Below, in pieces: positions 1 to 7,887 of a stretch of DNA of 64,000 nucleotides. The notes beneath the pieces were generated by a model. That model saw only the letters and a list, made by a program, of their open reading frames with translations, searched no databases and was not told the DNA's origin. The DNA lies in the NCBI GenBank assembly GCA_903930435.1, contig CAIYYN010000061.1:62001-126000 (forward strand), in the 5' to 3' direction. Source of the stretch: an uncultured Hyphomicrobiales bacterium. GTDB taxonomy: Bacteria; Pseudomonadota; Alphaproteobacteria; Rhizobiales; Ancalomicrobiaceae. Numbering within the stretch: position 1 is the first letter of the stretch; every line of letters starts with the position of its first letter. The translations under genes and the position numbers were made by a program.

Positions 1-94
1 GCGTCGGCTGGTCGTCATCGACTGCGAGATTGCCGGCGGCACCGATGGCCAACTGGTTTCGCATGCCGTCGCCACCTATTCATTGCCGGGATGA
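1..94 (+). CDS. PaaI-family hotdog thioesterase, C-terminal end (partial)
   Basis: Only the last 30 codons are present, in the frame starting at base 2 and ending with TGA at 92-94. The peptide begins RRLVVIDCEI and ends VATYSLPG. This pattern, a beta strand, then a short DGQLV turn, then a strand ending in TYSLP, is typical of the C-terminus of PaaI/YigI-type hotdog-fold acyl-CoA thioesterases. Such a gene commonly precedes rplM in alphaproteobacteria, which supports the reading. The start and the catalytic residues lie outside the window, so substrate cannot be judged. Confidence 0.7.
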   Translation, partial: RRLVVIDCEIAGGTDGQLVSHAVATYSLPG

Positions 95-218
95 TCGGTA
101 TCTTTTGGACTAAAATAAATGCGGTAATATCTTACCATTGATGTGGTATTTAGTTACCTCAAACAATAAGCTATTGAAAAATATGAATTATATTGACTTC
201 ATTCATGCTGAGCTCTGC

Positions 219-247
219 TTGACAGATCCAATGTGACCGTTTATTCA
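219..247 (+). promoter_or_regulatory. Sigma-70-type promoter for rplM-rpsI
   Basis: A perfect -35 hexamer TTGACA (219-224) is followed by a 17-base spacer and a -10-like TATTCA (242-247). Transcription would begin near 254 and give a leader of about 80 nt before the rplM start at 333. Position and strength fit a ribosomal protein operon. Assignment is by consensus only. Confidence 0.6.
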
Positions 248-332
248 CACGCTCCAACGCGGTGGCCTCTGGCCGCCCGTCGTGTTTATGGAACCCGGCA
301 AGGCCAAGGCCTCGCCTTTCAAGGATCACCCA

Positions 333-794
333 ATGTCGACCTACTCGGCGAAGCCAGCAGAAGTCGAGAAGAAGTGGATTGTGATTGACGCCCAGGGATT
401 GGTTGTCGGTCGTCTCGCTTCTCTCATCGCCATGCGTCTGCGCGGCAAGCACAAGCCCACTTACACCCCGCACGTTGATTGCGGCGATAACGTCATCGTC
501 GTCAATGCCGAGAAGGTCGTCCTGACCGGCAACAAGGTCGCGGACAAGGTCTATTACTGGCACACCGGCCATCCGGGTGGCATCAAGGAGCGGACCGCTG
601 GCAATTTGCTGGCTGGCCGTCATCCCGAGCGTGTCATCGAAAAGGCCGTGCAGCGCATGTTGCCGCGCGGCCCGTTGGCGCGCAAGCAGCTGACGCACCT
701 GCGTATCTTCAAGGGCGCAGCGCACGATCACGAAGCTCAGCAGCCGGTCGCACTCGACGTGGCAAGCCTCAACCGCAAGAACGCGAGGGTCTGA
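333..794 (+). CDS. rplM: 50S ribosomal protein L13
   Basis: Ribosomal protein L13 (uL13), an early-assembling component of the large subunit. The 153-residue product has the family hallmarks: the N-terminal [17 protein letters not shown], then [15 protein letters not shown], the [10 protein letters not shown] segment, and the [19 protein letters not shown] block. I start it at ATG 333 because AAGGA lies about 8 bases upstream; an in-frame ATG at 282 would add a poorly conserved extension. Only two bases separate it from rpsI, the near-universal rplM-rpsI pair. The -35/-10 at 219-247 is the likely promoter. Confidence 0.97.
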   Translation: MSTYSAKPAEVEKKWIVIDAQGLVVGRLASLIAMRLRGKHKPTYTPHVDCGDNVIVVNAEKVVLTGNKVADKVYYWHTGHPGGIKERTAGNLLAGRHPERVIEKAVQRMLPRGPLARKQLTHLRIFKGAAHDHEAQQPVALDVASLNRKNARV

Positions 795-796
795 CG

Positions 797-1276
797 ATGG
801 CCGAACTCCAGTCTCTCGAAGGCCTCGGCGCTGCAATGGGCGCTGCCAACAACGCGGAAGCCCCGGTGCATGAGCGCAAGGTTGATGCGCAGGGCCGTTC
901 CTACGCAACAGGCAAGCGCAAGAATGCGGTTGCTCGCGTCTGGCTCAAGGCCGGCACGGGCAAGATCATTGTCAATGACAAGGATTTCACCGCTTATTTC
1001 GCACGTCCGGTTCTGCAGATGCTGATCTTGCAGCCGGTTCTGGCCTCCAACCGTGATGGCCAGTTTGACGTGATTGCGACCGTTGAAGGTGGTGGTCTCT
1101 CGGGACAGGCCGGCGCATTGCGTCACGGCATCTCTAAGGCACTCACCTATTTCGAACCGGAACTGCGTCCGGTTCTGAAGCCCTACGGCTTCCTGACGCG
1201 CGACAGCCGCGTCGTCGAGCGCAAGAAGTACGGCCACCGCAAGGCACGTCGTTCGTTCCAGTTCTCGAAGCGCTGA
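797..1276 (+). CDS. rpsI: 30S ribosomal protein S9
   Basis: Ribosomal protein S9 (uS9), whose C-terminal basic tail reaches the P-site tRNA. The 159-residue protein has an alphaproteobacterial N-terminal extension of about 35 residues, then the core beginning [17 protein letters not shown], a [19 protein letters not shown] segment, and the diagnostic C-terminus [16 protein letters not shown] ending in basic residues. It follows rplM after two bases, so the two are co-transcribed and probably translationally coupled. A strong terminator follows 30 bases downstream. Confidence 0.97.
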   Translation: MAELQSLEGLGAAMGAANNAEAPVHERKVDAQGRSYATGKRKNAVARVWLKAGTGKIIVNDKDFTAYFARPVLQMLILQPVLASNRDGQFDVIATVEGGGLSGQAGALRHGISKALTYFEPELRPVLKPYGFLTRDSRVVERKKYGHRKARRSFQFSKR

Positions 1277-1306
1277 TTTATCTCCCTCAAGCGAGGGTGT
1301 TCATCC

Positions 1307-1338
1307 AAGGGCCTGCACACACGTGCGGGCCCTTTTTT
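1307..1338 (+). terminator. Rho-independent terminator of rplM-rpsI
   Basis: Hairpin AAGGGCC-U-GCAC / ACAC loop / GUGC-G-GGCCCUU followed by a run of six or more T. It lies 30 bases after the rpsI stop. Confidence 0.9.
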
Positions 1339-1450
1339 ATTTGGCGGGCTTTTTGGCCGAGGGGGCATTGCGCTAGAGTGACGTGGCTTCGAGGGCGCGC
1401 TTGGCATTGCGCTGATCTGGCCACAGCGGGCCTAACGTGAGGAAATGATA

Positions 1451-2326
1451 ATGTCGAAGAAGGTTGGCATTATTCTGGGGGCAACGCGCGGTATCGGTCG
1501 TGCGCTCGCTGCCCAACTCGCTGAAATCTGGGGCAATGACGGCATTGTTTACGCGACCGCCCGCCGCGAGGCCGATGCCGAGGAACTCGCAGAAACGCTG
1601 GGGCGATCCGGCCTTCAGTGCCGCACTCTTTTGTTTGACCTGTCCAGTCCGTCAGATCCGGAGAGAATTGCGCAGGAGATCGGCAACCGGCATGGCGGCG
1701 TCGATGTCGTGGTCCAGAATGGTGCTTACATGCCACGCGCAGGCGTTCCTGCTCTAGATGACGCCCGTCCGATGATAGCGGCGAATAGTCATGGAACACT
1801 TCGTGTCTTGCGCGCCTTCTTGCCGCTATTACGCGGGAATGGCCGCATTGTCGTTGTTGCCAGCAGCCTCGGTGTGCTCAACAAGTTGCCGGACCATCTC
1901 CGCACTCGTTTCATATCGGCCGAGGCCGATCCGGATGCGGTCAATCGGATCCTTGATGACTATGTTGAGCTTGTTGAGGCCGGTACAGCAAAGGCGGCTG
2001 GCTGGCCAGACTGGGTCAATATTCCCTCCAAGATCGGGCAGGTGGCCGTAACGCGCGCCTTTGCGCTCCAGGCGAAGGCCGATGGCAAATTGCCTGCGGG
2101 CGCGCTCATCAATATCGCTAATCCCGGCGTGACCCTGACTGATGCGACACGTGACTTCATGGGGACGGTTTTTCGTCGGGAAGATGCACAAACGCCTGAG
2201 CAGGCCGCGAAGTCGCTGTTATGGCTGGCAACATTGCCGGATGGGACGGCTTATCCCTACGCGCAACTTGTCGAGCATCAACGTATTATCCCATTTCGTG
2301 ATCACGGACTCTCGAACAGTCATTGA
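1451..2326 (+). CDS. Short-chain dehydrogenase/reductase family protein lacking the catalytic Tyr
   Basis: A 291-residue SDR closest in layout to carbonyl-reductase-type (CBR1-like) members. The NAD(P) motif GATRGIG is at residues 10-16, the strand-4 motif reads VQNGAY (88-93), and Ser138/Ser139 sit where the catalytic Ser is expected. The usual YxxxK motif reads N190-I-P-S-K194, so Lys is kept but the catalytic Tyr is Asn. Downstream ANPGVTLTDATRDFMG matches the PG motif and the substrate loop. I chose ATG 1451 because GAGG is 8 bases upstream; an in-frame ATG is also at 1445. It stands alone between a terminator and an AT-rich gap. The substrate is unknown, and classical reductase activity is doubtful. 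Confidence 0.85.
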   Translation: MSKKVGIILGATRGIGRALAAQLAEIWGNDGIVYATARREADAEELAETLGRSGLQCRTLLFDLSSPSDPERIAQEIGNRHGGVDVVVQNGAYMPRAGVPALDDARPMIAANSHGTLRVLRAFLPLLRGNGRIVVVASSLGVLNKLPDHLRTRFISAEADPDAVNRILDDYVELVEAGTAKAAGWPDWVNIPSKIGQVAVTRAFALQAKADGKLPAGALINIANPGVTLTDATRDFMGTVFRREDAQTPEQAAKSLLWLATLPDGTAYPYAQLVEHQRIIPFRDHGLSNSH

Positions 2327-2567
2327 GCTCATCGCAGAGAGTAATACATCGAATTGAGTCTGATTATTGTTGAGTAAAAAGCGAATAATATGTATTATGT
2401 TGCATGTGAAAAACCAATAATTTTAAAAATGCACATGAATGTTGTAAAATAAGCGTCTTTATGGGATTTATTTAATAATTTAAATTCATGAATACATAAT
2501 TTATTTTTAAATTTATGCCAATATTGGAAGTAGCAAGGTTGAGTCATTTCTGGATTATTGTGGGTAG
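2327..2567. other. AT-rich intergenic region with a possible promoter
   Basis: No gene is seen. The segment is much richer in A+T than the flanking genes. A candidate promoter for the downstream GGDEF-EAL gene is TTGAGT (2370-2375), 17 bases, TATTAT (2393-2398), which would give a leader of about 160 nt. Confidence 0.4.
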
Positions 2568-4595
2568 ATGAGCGAAGTATCGAACTACAACGTTGAAGAG
2601 TTAGTTCGCCGTGATCAGGCAGATCATCAGTTGCATGTCTTGCTCGTCTCCCTCCCCGCAAACATGCTGATCGCACTGTCTTCGCTGGTTTTATTTTTCA
2701 ATGAACTTCCGAGAAACATCATATTAATCTGGTTCGCCTCTGTTGTCGGTTCGAATGCGATCAGGTTTATTGCAGCAACTGGTCAGATTAAATTAAAAAT
2801 GGAAGAAAGGAATGTCGATGAAACATATTATAATTCAGTCATAGGCGGATGCATCAATGGCGTAATCTGGTCTCTCTTATTGCCGCTGGATTTTTATTAT
2901 ACGAGAGCTCAAAATCCTACACTGATCTATGTTCTGGGCGCATTGACGGCCGGCAGCATAGTCCAGGGTACTGCGTATCGGCATCAGGTCTGGGCGTTCT
3001 GTCTTCCAATCCTGCTGACATTAATTGCCACCGAGTTCATGATTGGCACTGCGCAGGGATATATCATTGCCGCTGACGTGTTCGTTTTTGCATTCATGCT
3101 GCTGCGCGGGGCTTCGACCTCTGAAGCGTTTCTGACGAATGCAAAACGGCTTGCGCATGAAGCCAATCAACTGAAGCTGTCCGTGACCGAGGCAAATGAT
3201 GTTGCCAGCGCTGCGGCGAAACGGATGGAATATCTGGCCAATCATGATTCACTCACCGGGCTCGGGAACCGCACCGCATTCAGTTCGGCGATCAGCGATG
3301 CATTGGTGCGTGCGAGTAACATTGGCGGTGAGGTCACGCTTTTGCTCATTGATCTTGACCGGTTCAAGGCGGTGAACGACACCTTCGGCCATGTCGTTGG
3401 TGATGGCGTGCTGGTGGAGGTTGCGCGAAGCTTGCGGGGCCAGGTCAGCCGCGGCACATTTGCCGCACGACTGGGGGGCGACGAGTTCGCAATCATCATC
3501 GAGGGGGACATGCCGCTTGACGTGATTAAAAGTGTCGGAGAGCGGTTGATTGCGAGTCTCTGTAAACCGATCACTGTGGATGATCGCCTGCTAACAATCG
3601 GAGCCTGCATCGGATTTTCTATTTTCCCCAATGATGCCGAGGATGTCAAAGAGCTGCAGATCTGCGCCGACGTAGCTCTATACGCGGCGAAGTCCGCCGG
3701 ACGCGATTCGGTCCGTGGATTTGACGACAAGCTGCGCGAAGAGCGGGCAGCCCGCCGGGTCATTGAAATGGACTTGCGGGAAGCAATTGATCGCGGGGAT
3801 CTGGAGGTCTGGTTCCAGCCGCAGATCAGCCTTCGCGATCACCGTCTGATGGGGCTGGAGGCGCTCATCCGCTGGAATCATCCAGTCTTTGGCTGGGTTG
3901 CGCCACCGGATATCGTTTCCGCGGCTGCCGCGAGCAATGTGTCAGAGGCGCTCACGGGCTTCGTGATAGCGGCTTGCTGCCGGATGATCGAAGCGTTAAA
4001 CGCGCGCGGATACGACACGACCGTCGTTTCATTCAATGTGTCGCCGCAGGAATTAGGTCGCTATCCAATAGCCAAGCTTATCCAGGGGCATATCGAGCGG
4101 TGGAACGTACCGGCCAATCGGCTTGAGCTGGAAATTACGGAAGAAGCCATGCTGTCGGAAGAACGGGGTGGCACGGCGTTGCGGGCAATCGAAGAAATCG
4201 GGGTGAAAATTGCCATTGACGATTTTGGCGTCGGATATTCGTCCTTTGGTGCGTTACGGACCCTCAAATTCGACTGTATCAAGATCGACCGGGTTTTCGT
4301 CTCCGGCCTGACGGCGGGTTCGGATGATCGCGCGCTCGTCCGGGCGATCCTGAGCATCGCGCGCGCACTTGGCGTAAAGGCCATTGCTGAGGGCGTTGAA
4401 ACGGCAGAGCAGGCGTCAGTCTTGCTGAGCCTTGGATGTGAATGCGCCCAGGGCTACTATTTTGCCCGTCCGATGGCGCTAAATGATGTCTTCAACTGGC
4501 TTGCCGCCAAGACGGATCAGGTGAGCGACGCCGAAGAGGTCGGAAAGCCTGGCGAACCTGATCAACCTGATCAACGCCGACACGCCATCCGTTAG
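2568..4595 (+). CDS. Membrane-bound GGDEF-EAL protein (c-di-GMP synthesis and/or breakdown)
   Basis: A 675-residue two-domain cyclic-di-GMP enzyme. Residues about 25-180 hold five or six hydrophobic helices forming an unrecognised membrane sensor. A helical linker follows to about 225. The GGDEF domain has an intact active site (LIDLDRF near 260, G303-G-D-E-F307), but the inhibitory site five residues upstream reads R295-G-T-F instead of RxxD. The EAL domain (from about 400) retains E431-A-L, the EIT segment, IAIDDFGVGYSSF, IKIDRVF and AIAEGVET, so phosphodiesterase activity is expected. The C-terminus is short and charged. Whether synthesis or hydrolysis dominates cannot be told from sequence. 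It is a single-gene unit. Confidence 0.93.
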   Translation: MSEVSNYNVEELVRRDQADHQLHVLLVSLPANMLIALSSLVLFFNELPRNIILIWFASVVGSNAIRFIAATGQIKLKMEERNVDETYYNSVIGGCINGVIWSLLLPLDFYYTRAQNPTLIYVLGALTAGSIVQGTAYRHQVWAFCLPILLTLIATEFMIGTAQGYIIAADVFVFAFMLLRGASTSEAFLTNAKRLAHEANQLKLSVTEANDVASAAAKRMEYLANHDSLTGLGNRTAFSSAISDALVRASNIGGEVTLLLIDLDRFKAVNDTFGHVVGDGVLVEVARSLRGQVSRGTFAARLGGDEFAIIIEGDMPLDVIKSVGERLIASLCKPITVDDRLLTIGACIGFSIFPNDAEDVKELQICADVALYAAKSAGRDSVRGFDDKLREERAARRVIEMDLREAIDRGDLEVWFQPQISLRDHRLMGLEALIRWNHPVFGWVAPPDIVSAAAASNVSEALTGFVIAACCRMIEALNARGYDTTVVSFNVSPQELGRYPIAKLIQGHIERWNVPANRLELEITEEAMLSEERGGTALRAIEEIGVKIAIDDFGVGYSSFGALRTLKFDCIKIDRVFVSGLTAGSDDRALVRAILSIARALGVKAIAEGVETAEQASVLLSLGCECAQGYYFARPMALNDVFNWLAAKTDQVSDAEEVGKPGEPDQPDQRRHAIR

Positions 4596-4893
4596 AACAT
4601 GCTTCTTCGGATATGGGAGTGAGCAAACCGCCAACGTTCGAGCGGGAAATGCGCAGTTGTTCATACCTGATTTCAACAGACAAGGTGACATATTCGCAAA
4701 CTGCATTAGCATGAGCCCTAGAGGAATTTACACAGTTCAGTGTGCGGAGGCAGAACTGTCATCATCATGCTGGACTCCTGCGATATCGAGTTTACGCTGA
4801 GGACAAGGTGGGGCGGGCAAGCTTTCTCGAGAGCGATAAGGCCAGCATCACACTTCCGGAAAAAGAACCGCCTTACGTCGCGAGGATGCGTCC

Positions 4894-5340
4894 ATGACTA
4901 TGATCCGTATGTTGCTTGTAATCGGAATGACGATTTCATTGGCCGGTTGTTTTGAAGGGCCCAAGGGCGCGACGGGTGAACCCGGTCCCAAGGGCGAGCA
5001 AGGCCCGGCAGGTGTCGCTGGTCCGGCTGGCAAGGATGGCGCAACGGGTCCTCAGGGACCGGCCGGATTGGCAGGGCCTGCGGGTCCAGCCGGTCCAAAG
5101 GGCGACGTTGGTCCGGCAGGGCCGAAGGGCGACACCGGTCCTGCGGGTCCGAAGGGTGATACGGGCGCCTCAGCAAGCCTGAGCCTGCGCCGTGTCAAGG
5201 CGACGCCATCGGCGACCTGTGATGCTGCAGAAGTCATGGTTGGCGCATTCTGTTCGGGCCCGGCGCAAGCCGCAACGATCACTGGCGAGAATGGAGCCAG
5301 CTGCGATAATGCTGAGGTGACGCTTATCTGCGCGAAGTAA
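4894..5340 (+). CDS. Collagen-like lipoprotein
   Basis: A 148-residue predicted lipoprotein. The hydrophobic N-terminus ends in the lipobox L16-A-G-C19. From G22 to S93 there are 24 uninterrupted Gly-X-Y triplets, many of the form GPA, GPK and GDT; repeated PKGD units are the type that stabilise collagen triple helices by Lys-Asp pairs. A C-terminal domain of about 55 residues contains four Cys (109, 120, 137, 146), which could form two disulfides. GAGG lies 8 bases before ATG 4894. A stalk-and-head trimer anchored to a membrane is the likely architecture; its function is unknown. It is a single-gene unit ending at a terminator shared by position with convergent glpX. Confidence 0.85.
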   Translation: MTMIRMLLVIGMTISLAGCFEGPKGATGEPGPKGEQGPAGVAGPAGKDGATGPQGPAGLAGPAGPAGPKGDVGPAGPKGDTGPAGPKGDTGASASLSLRRVKATPSATCDAAEVMVGAFCSGPAQAATITGENGASCDNAEVTLICAK

Positions 5341-5356
5341 GAAGCTCCCGAAAATC

Positions 5357-5396
5357 CGGGCCGCCGTTCAACCATGAACGCGGCCCGTTTTCTTTT
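5357..5396 (+). terminator. Rho-independent terminator of the collagen-like gene
   Basis: Stem CGGGCCG-C-CGTTCA / ACCA loop / TGAACG-CGGCCCG, followed by TTTTCTTTT. It lies between the collagen-like gene and the convergent glpX stop. Confidence 0.85.
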
Positions 5397-5413
5397 GGTG
5401 CCGATCCAGCCGA

Positions 5414-6412
5414 TCAGATCTGGATCTGATTGGCGTGGCGGGTTTTGATCCAGCGCACCGTCCGCGTTGATGATCGGGTTACGAGCGTATGCGTGGTTAT
5501 GGTCGTTGTCCCGAATTTGACACCCTTGAGCGGCTTGCCATCCGTGATGCCTGTTGCCGCAAATAGAATGTCGCCCACGGCCATCTCTGAGAGATCATAT
5601 TTCCTGCGCGGGTTACCGAAGCCGGCTTTCCTCAGCTGATCAATCAGTTCCGGTCGATCCGCCACCAGGCGCCCCTGCATCTGCCCGCCAATACCCCGCA
5701 AGGCAGCTGCCGCGAGTATCCCCTGGCGCGCACCACCCATCCCGAGATAAATATCAATGCCCGTGGTCTCAGGCGCGGTTGTCTGGATGATGGCGGCGAT
5801 GTCGCCATCCCCAATCAATCGGACGGATGCGCCTGTCGCCCGGACTTCCTCGATCAGTTGCGCGTGCCTTGGCCGGTCGAGGATGCAAGCTGTCAGCGCC
5901 GAAACCGGAATCCCCTTGGCCTCCGAGAGGGCCTTGAGATTTCGGGCCGGGCTGTAGTCGAGATCGATCAGCCCTTCAGGATAGCCCGGACCGATCGCGA
6001 TCTTGTCCATATACATATCCGGCACAGGCAAAAAACAGCCTTCCGGCCCAATGGCAACCACCGAAATCGCGTTCGCCAGACCTTTTGCGCACAAGGTTGT
6101 GCCTTCGAGCGGCTCAAGCGCGATATCAACGCGAGGACCTTTACGCGTGCCAAGTTTTTCGCCGGTGTAAAGTTGGCTGGCCTGGTGGCGTTCCCCTTCA
6201 CCCAGAACCACGGTACCGTCGATTGCCAGCGTCAATAGTTCCGCGCGCATCGTTGTACATGCAGCTTCGTCTGCAGCCCGTTCATCGCCATGACCGCGCA
6301 GGCGTGCAGCTGCAATGGCTGCGGAATCGCTGACATGGGCGAGTTCGAACGCAAGGGTTCGGTCGAGGTTTACCTCCCCGGCAGGTATCATGTGCGGCCG
6401 TTTTGATGCCAT
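5414..6412 (-). CDS. glpX: GlpX-family (class II) fructose-bisphosphatase homolog with altered active site
   Basis: A 332-residue member of the GlpX class II fructose-1,6-bisphosphatase family, the gluconeogenesis/Calvin-cycle enzyme acting on fructose-1,6-bisphosphate. The fold markers are all present: GDERAADEAA (42-51), GTVVLGEGER (66-75), VDIALEPLEGTT (95-106), PDMYMDKIAIGPG, DGDIAAII and FAATGITDGK. Several catalytic or metal positions known from E. coli GlpX differ: Asp61 is His76, Asp85 is Glu100 and Glu213 is Gln230. I start at ATG 6412, with AAGGA about 10 bases upstream; a start at 6448 would overlap hom. It is the last gene of alaC-hom-glpX, 32 bases after hom. Family is certain; ordinary activity is not. 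Confidence 0.9.
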   Translation of the reverse strand: MASKRPHMIPAGEVNLDRTLAFELAHVSDSAAIAAARLRGHGDERAADEAACTTMRAELLTLAIDGTVVLGEGERHQASQLYTGEKLGTRKGPRVDIALEPLEGTTLCAKGLANAISVVAIGPEGCFLPVPDMYMDKIAIGPGYPEGLIDLDYSPARNLKALSEAKGIPVSALTACILDRPRHAQLIEEVRATGASVRLIGDGDIAAIIQTTAPETTGIDIYLGMGGARQGILAAAALRGIGGQMQGRLVADRPELIDQLRKAGFGNPRRKYDLSEMAVGDILFAATGITDGKPLKGVKFGTTTITTHTLVTRSSTRTVRWIKTRHANQIQI

Positions 6413-6444
6413 TTCGCGAATTCCTTGCCTTGAGCCAAGGCTGA

Positions 6445-7770
6445 TCAAAGCTGCTCAATGCGGATAAAATGTGGGGCCTCGGAAACGTTGCCGTCACGAT
6501 GGATCAGATCGAGAGCCTCGTTCATAGCGGCCTCAGATGTCTCATATGTGATGAGGATCACCGGCTGCGGATTGCTTCTGTTGGAAACGTCAGGCGCATC
6601 GGCGCGAGGCGCGCGGGAGCGTTGGACGATGGATTCCAGCGATATGCCCCGTTCGGCCATGCGGGTTGCAATGGCAGCCAGTGCCCCGGGGCGATCATAG
6701 ACGGACAGCCGGACGTAATAGCCGCTCTGCAAACGACCGACATCATTCTTGCGATAGGGAACCATGTGCCCGGCAGGACGGCCCATCATGGCACTAAGCG
6801 CGGTCCCACGAGCCACGTCCGCAATGTCCGACACAACCGAAGACGCAGTCGCATTGCCGCCCGCGCCGGGGCCGACCAGGATCAGTTCGCCCACGAAATC
6901 CGCGTCCACGGCAACAGCGTTCAGCACGCCATCGATGCGAGCAATCGCCGAAGCCTTGGGTACCATCGTTGGATGGACACGTTGCTCGATCCCCGTCTCG
7001 GTAATTTCAGCAATCCCGAGCAGCTTGATCTTGTAGCCGAGTTCATCGGCGGCCTCAATGTCAGCCAGCGTAATGCCGGTGATCCCATTGATCATGATGG
7101 CGTCGACGTTGATCTCGGATCCGAACGCCAGCGAGGTCAGCAGCGCCAGCTTATGAGCCGTATCGAACCCGCCGATGTCGAACGTCGGATCGGCTTCGGC
7201 ATAGCCGAGATCCTGCGCTGCTTTCAGGCACGTCTCGAACGAGAGCTTCTCCCGTTCCATGCGGGTGAGGATGTAATTGCAGGTGCCATTCAGGATGCCA
7301 TAGACGCGTTTGACCTGATTGCCAGCCAAAGCCTCGCGCAGCGTCTTGATGATCGGGATACCACCTGCGACAGCTGCTTCAAAGTTAAGGCTGACGCCAC
7401 GCTTTTCAGCGAGCGCGGCAAGCTCGACACCGTGCCTTGCGAGCAACGCCTTGTTGGCCGTCACGACATGCTTGCCCGCATTCAGCGCAGCACGAACAGA
7501 GGCTTCCGCCGGCCCTGACGAGCCGCCGATCAGTTCCACGAACACGTCGATATCCGGGCTTTCGGCCAGCTTGACCGGGTCCTGGAACCAGTTGACATGG
7601 CTGAGGTCAATGCCGCGGTCCCGGGTCCTGTCGCGTGCCGCAACACCTCGCAAAACGATAGGTCGGCCACAGCGCAGCGACAAAATATCAGCGTGCGTGT
7701 TCAGGAGGCGGATGACAGAGGCGCCGACCGTGCCGAGGCCGGCAAGCCCAAGGCGAAGACTGGATTGCAT
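6445..7770 (-). CDS. hom: Homoserine dehydrogenase
   Basis: Converts aspartate semialdehyde to homoserine, the branch step toward threonine, methionine and isoleucine. The 441-residue protein has an N-terminal Rossmann motif LGLAGLGTVGASVI, the VTANKALLARHG segment, the family signature around GILNGTCNYILTRM, and the catalytic region AEADPTFDIGGFDTAHK. A C-terminal ACT domain begins near YYVRLSVYDRPGALAAI, suggesting feedback control by threonine. ATG 7770 is preferred over an in-frame GTG at 7806, because it matches the usual N-terminus and GAGGGA lies upstream. It sits between alaC and glpX on the same strand. Confidence 0.96.
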   Translation of the reverse strand: MQSSLRLGLAGLGTVGASVIRLLNTHADILSLRCGRPIVLRGVAARDRTRDRGIDLSHVNWFQDPVKLAESPDIDVFVELIGGSSGPAEASVRAALNAGKHVVTANKALLARHGVELAALAEKRGVSLNFEAAVAGGIPIIKTLREALAGNQVKRVYGILNGTCNYILTRMEREKLSFETCLKAAQDLGYAEADPTFDIGGFDTAHKLALLTSLAFGSEINVDAIMINGITGITLADIEAADELGYKIKLLGIAEITETGIEQRVHPTMVPKASAIARIDGVLNAVAVDADFVGELILVGPGAGGNATASSVVSDIADVARGTALSAMMGRPAGHMVPYRKNDVGRLQSGYYVRLSVYDRPGALAAIATRMAERGISLESIVQRSRAPRADAPDVSNRSNPQPVILITYETSEAAMNEALDLIHRDGNVSEAPHFIRIEQL

Positions 7771-7887
7771 GCGGATGGTATCCCTCGGAAAGGAATTCTG
7801 AAACACCTGACCTATGTCATCTCCAGCCGTCCTTGCGATGACAGGGCAGGCTGGATCAACACATGTCGTTTGTATTTTGAATGACCC

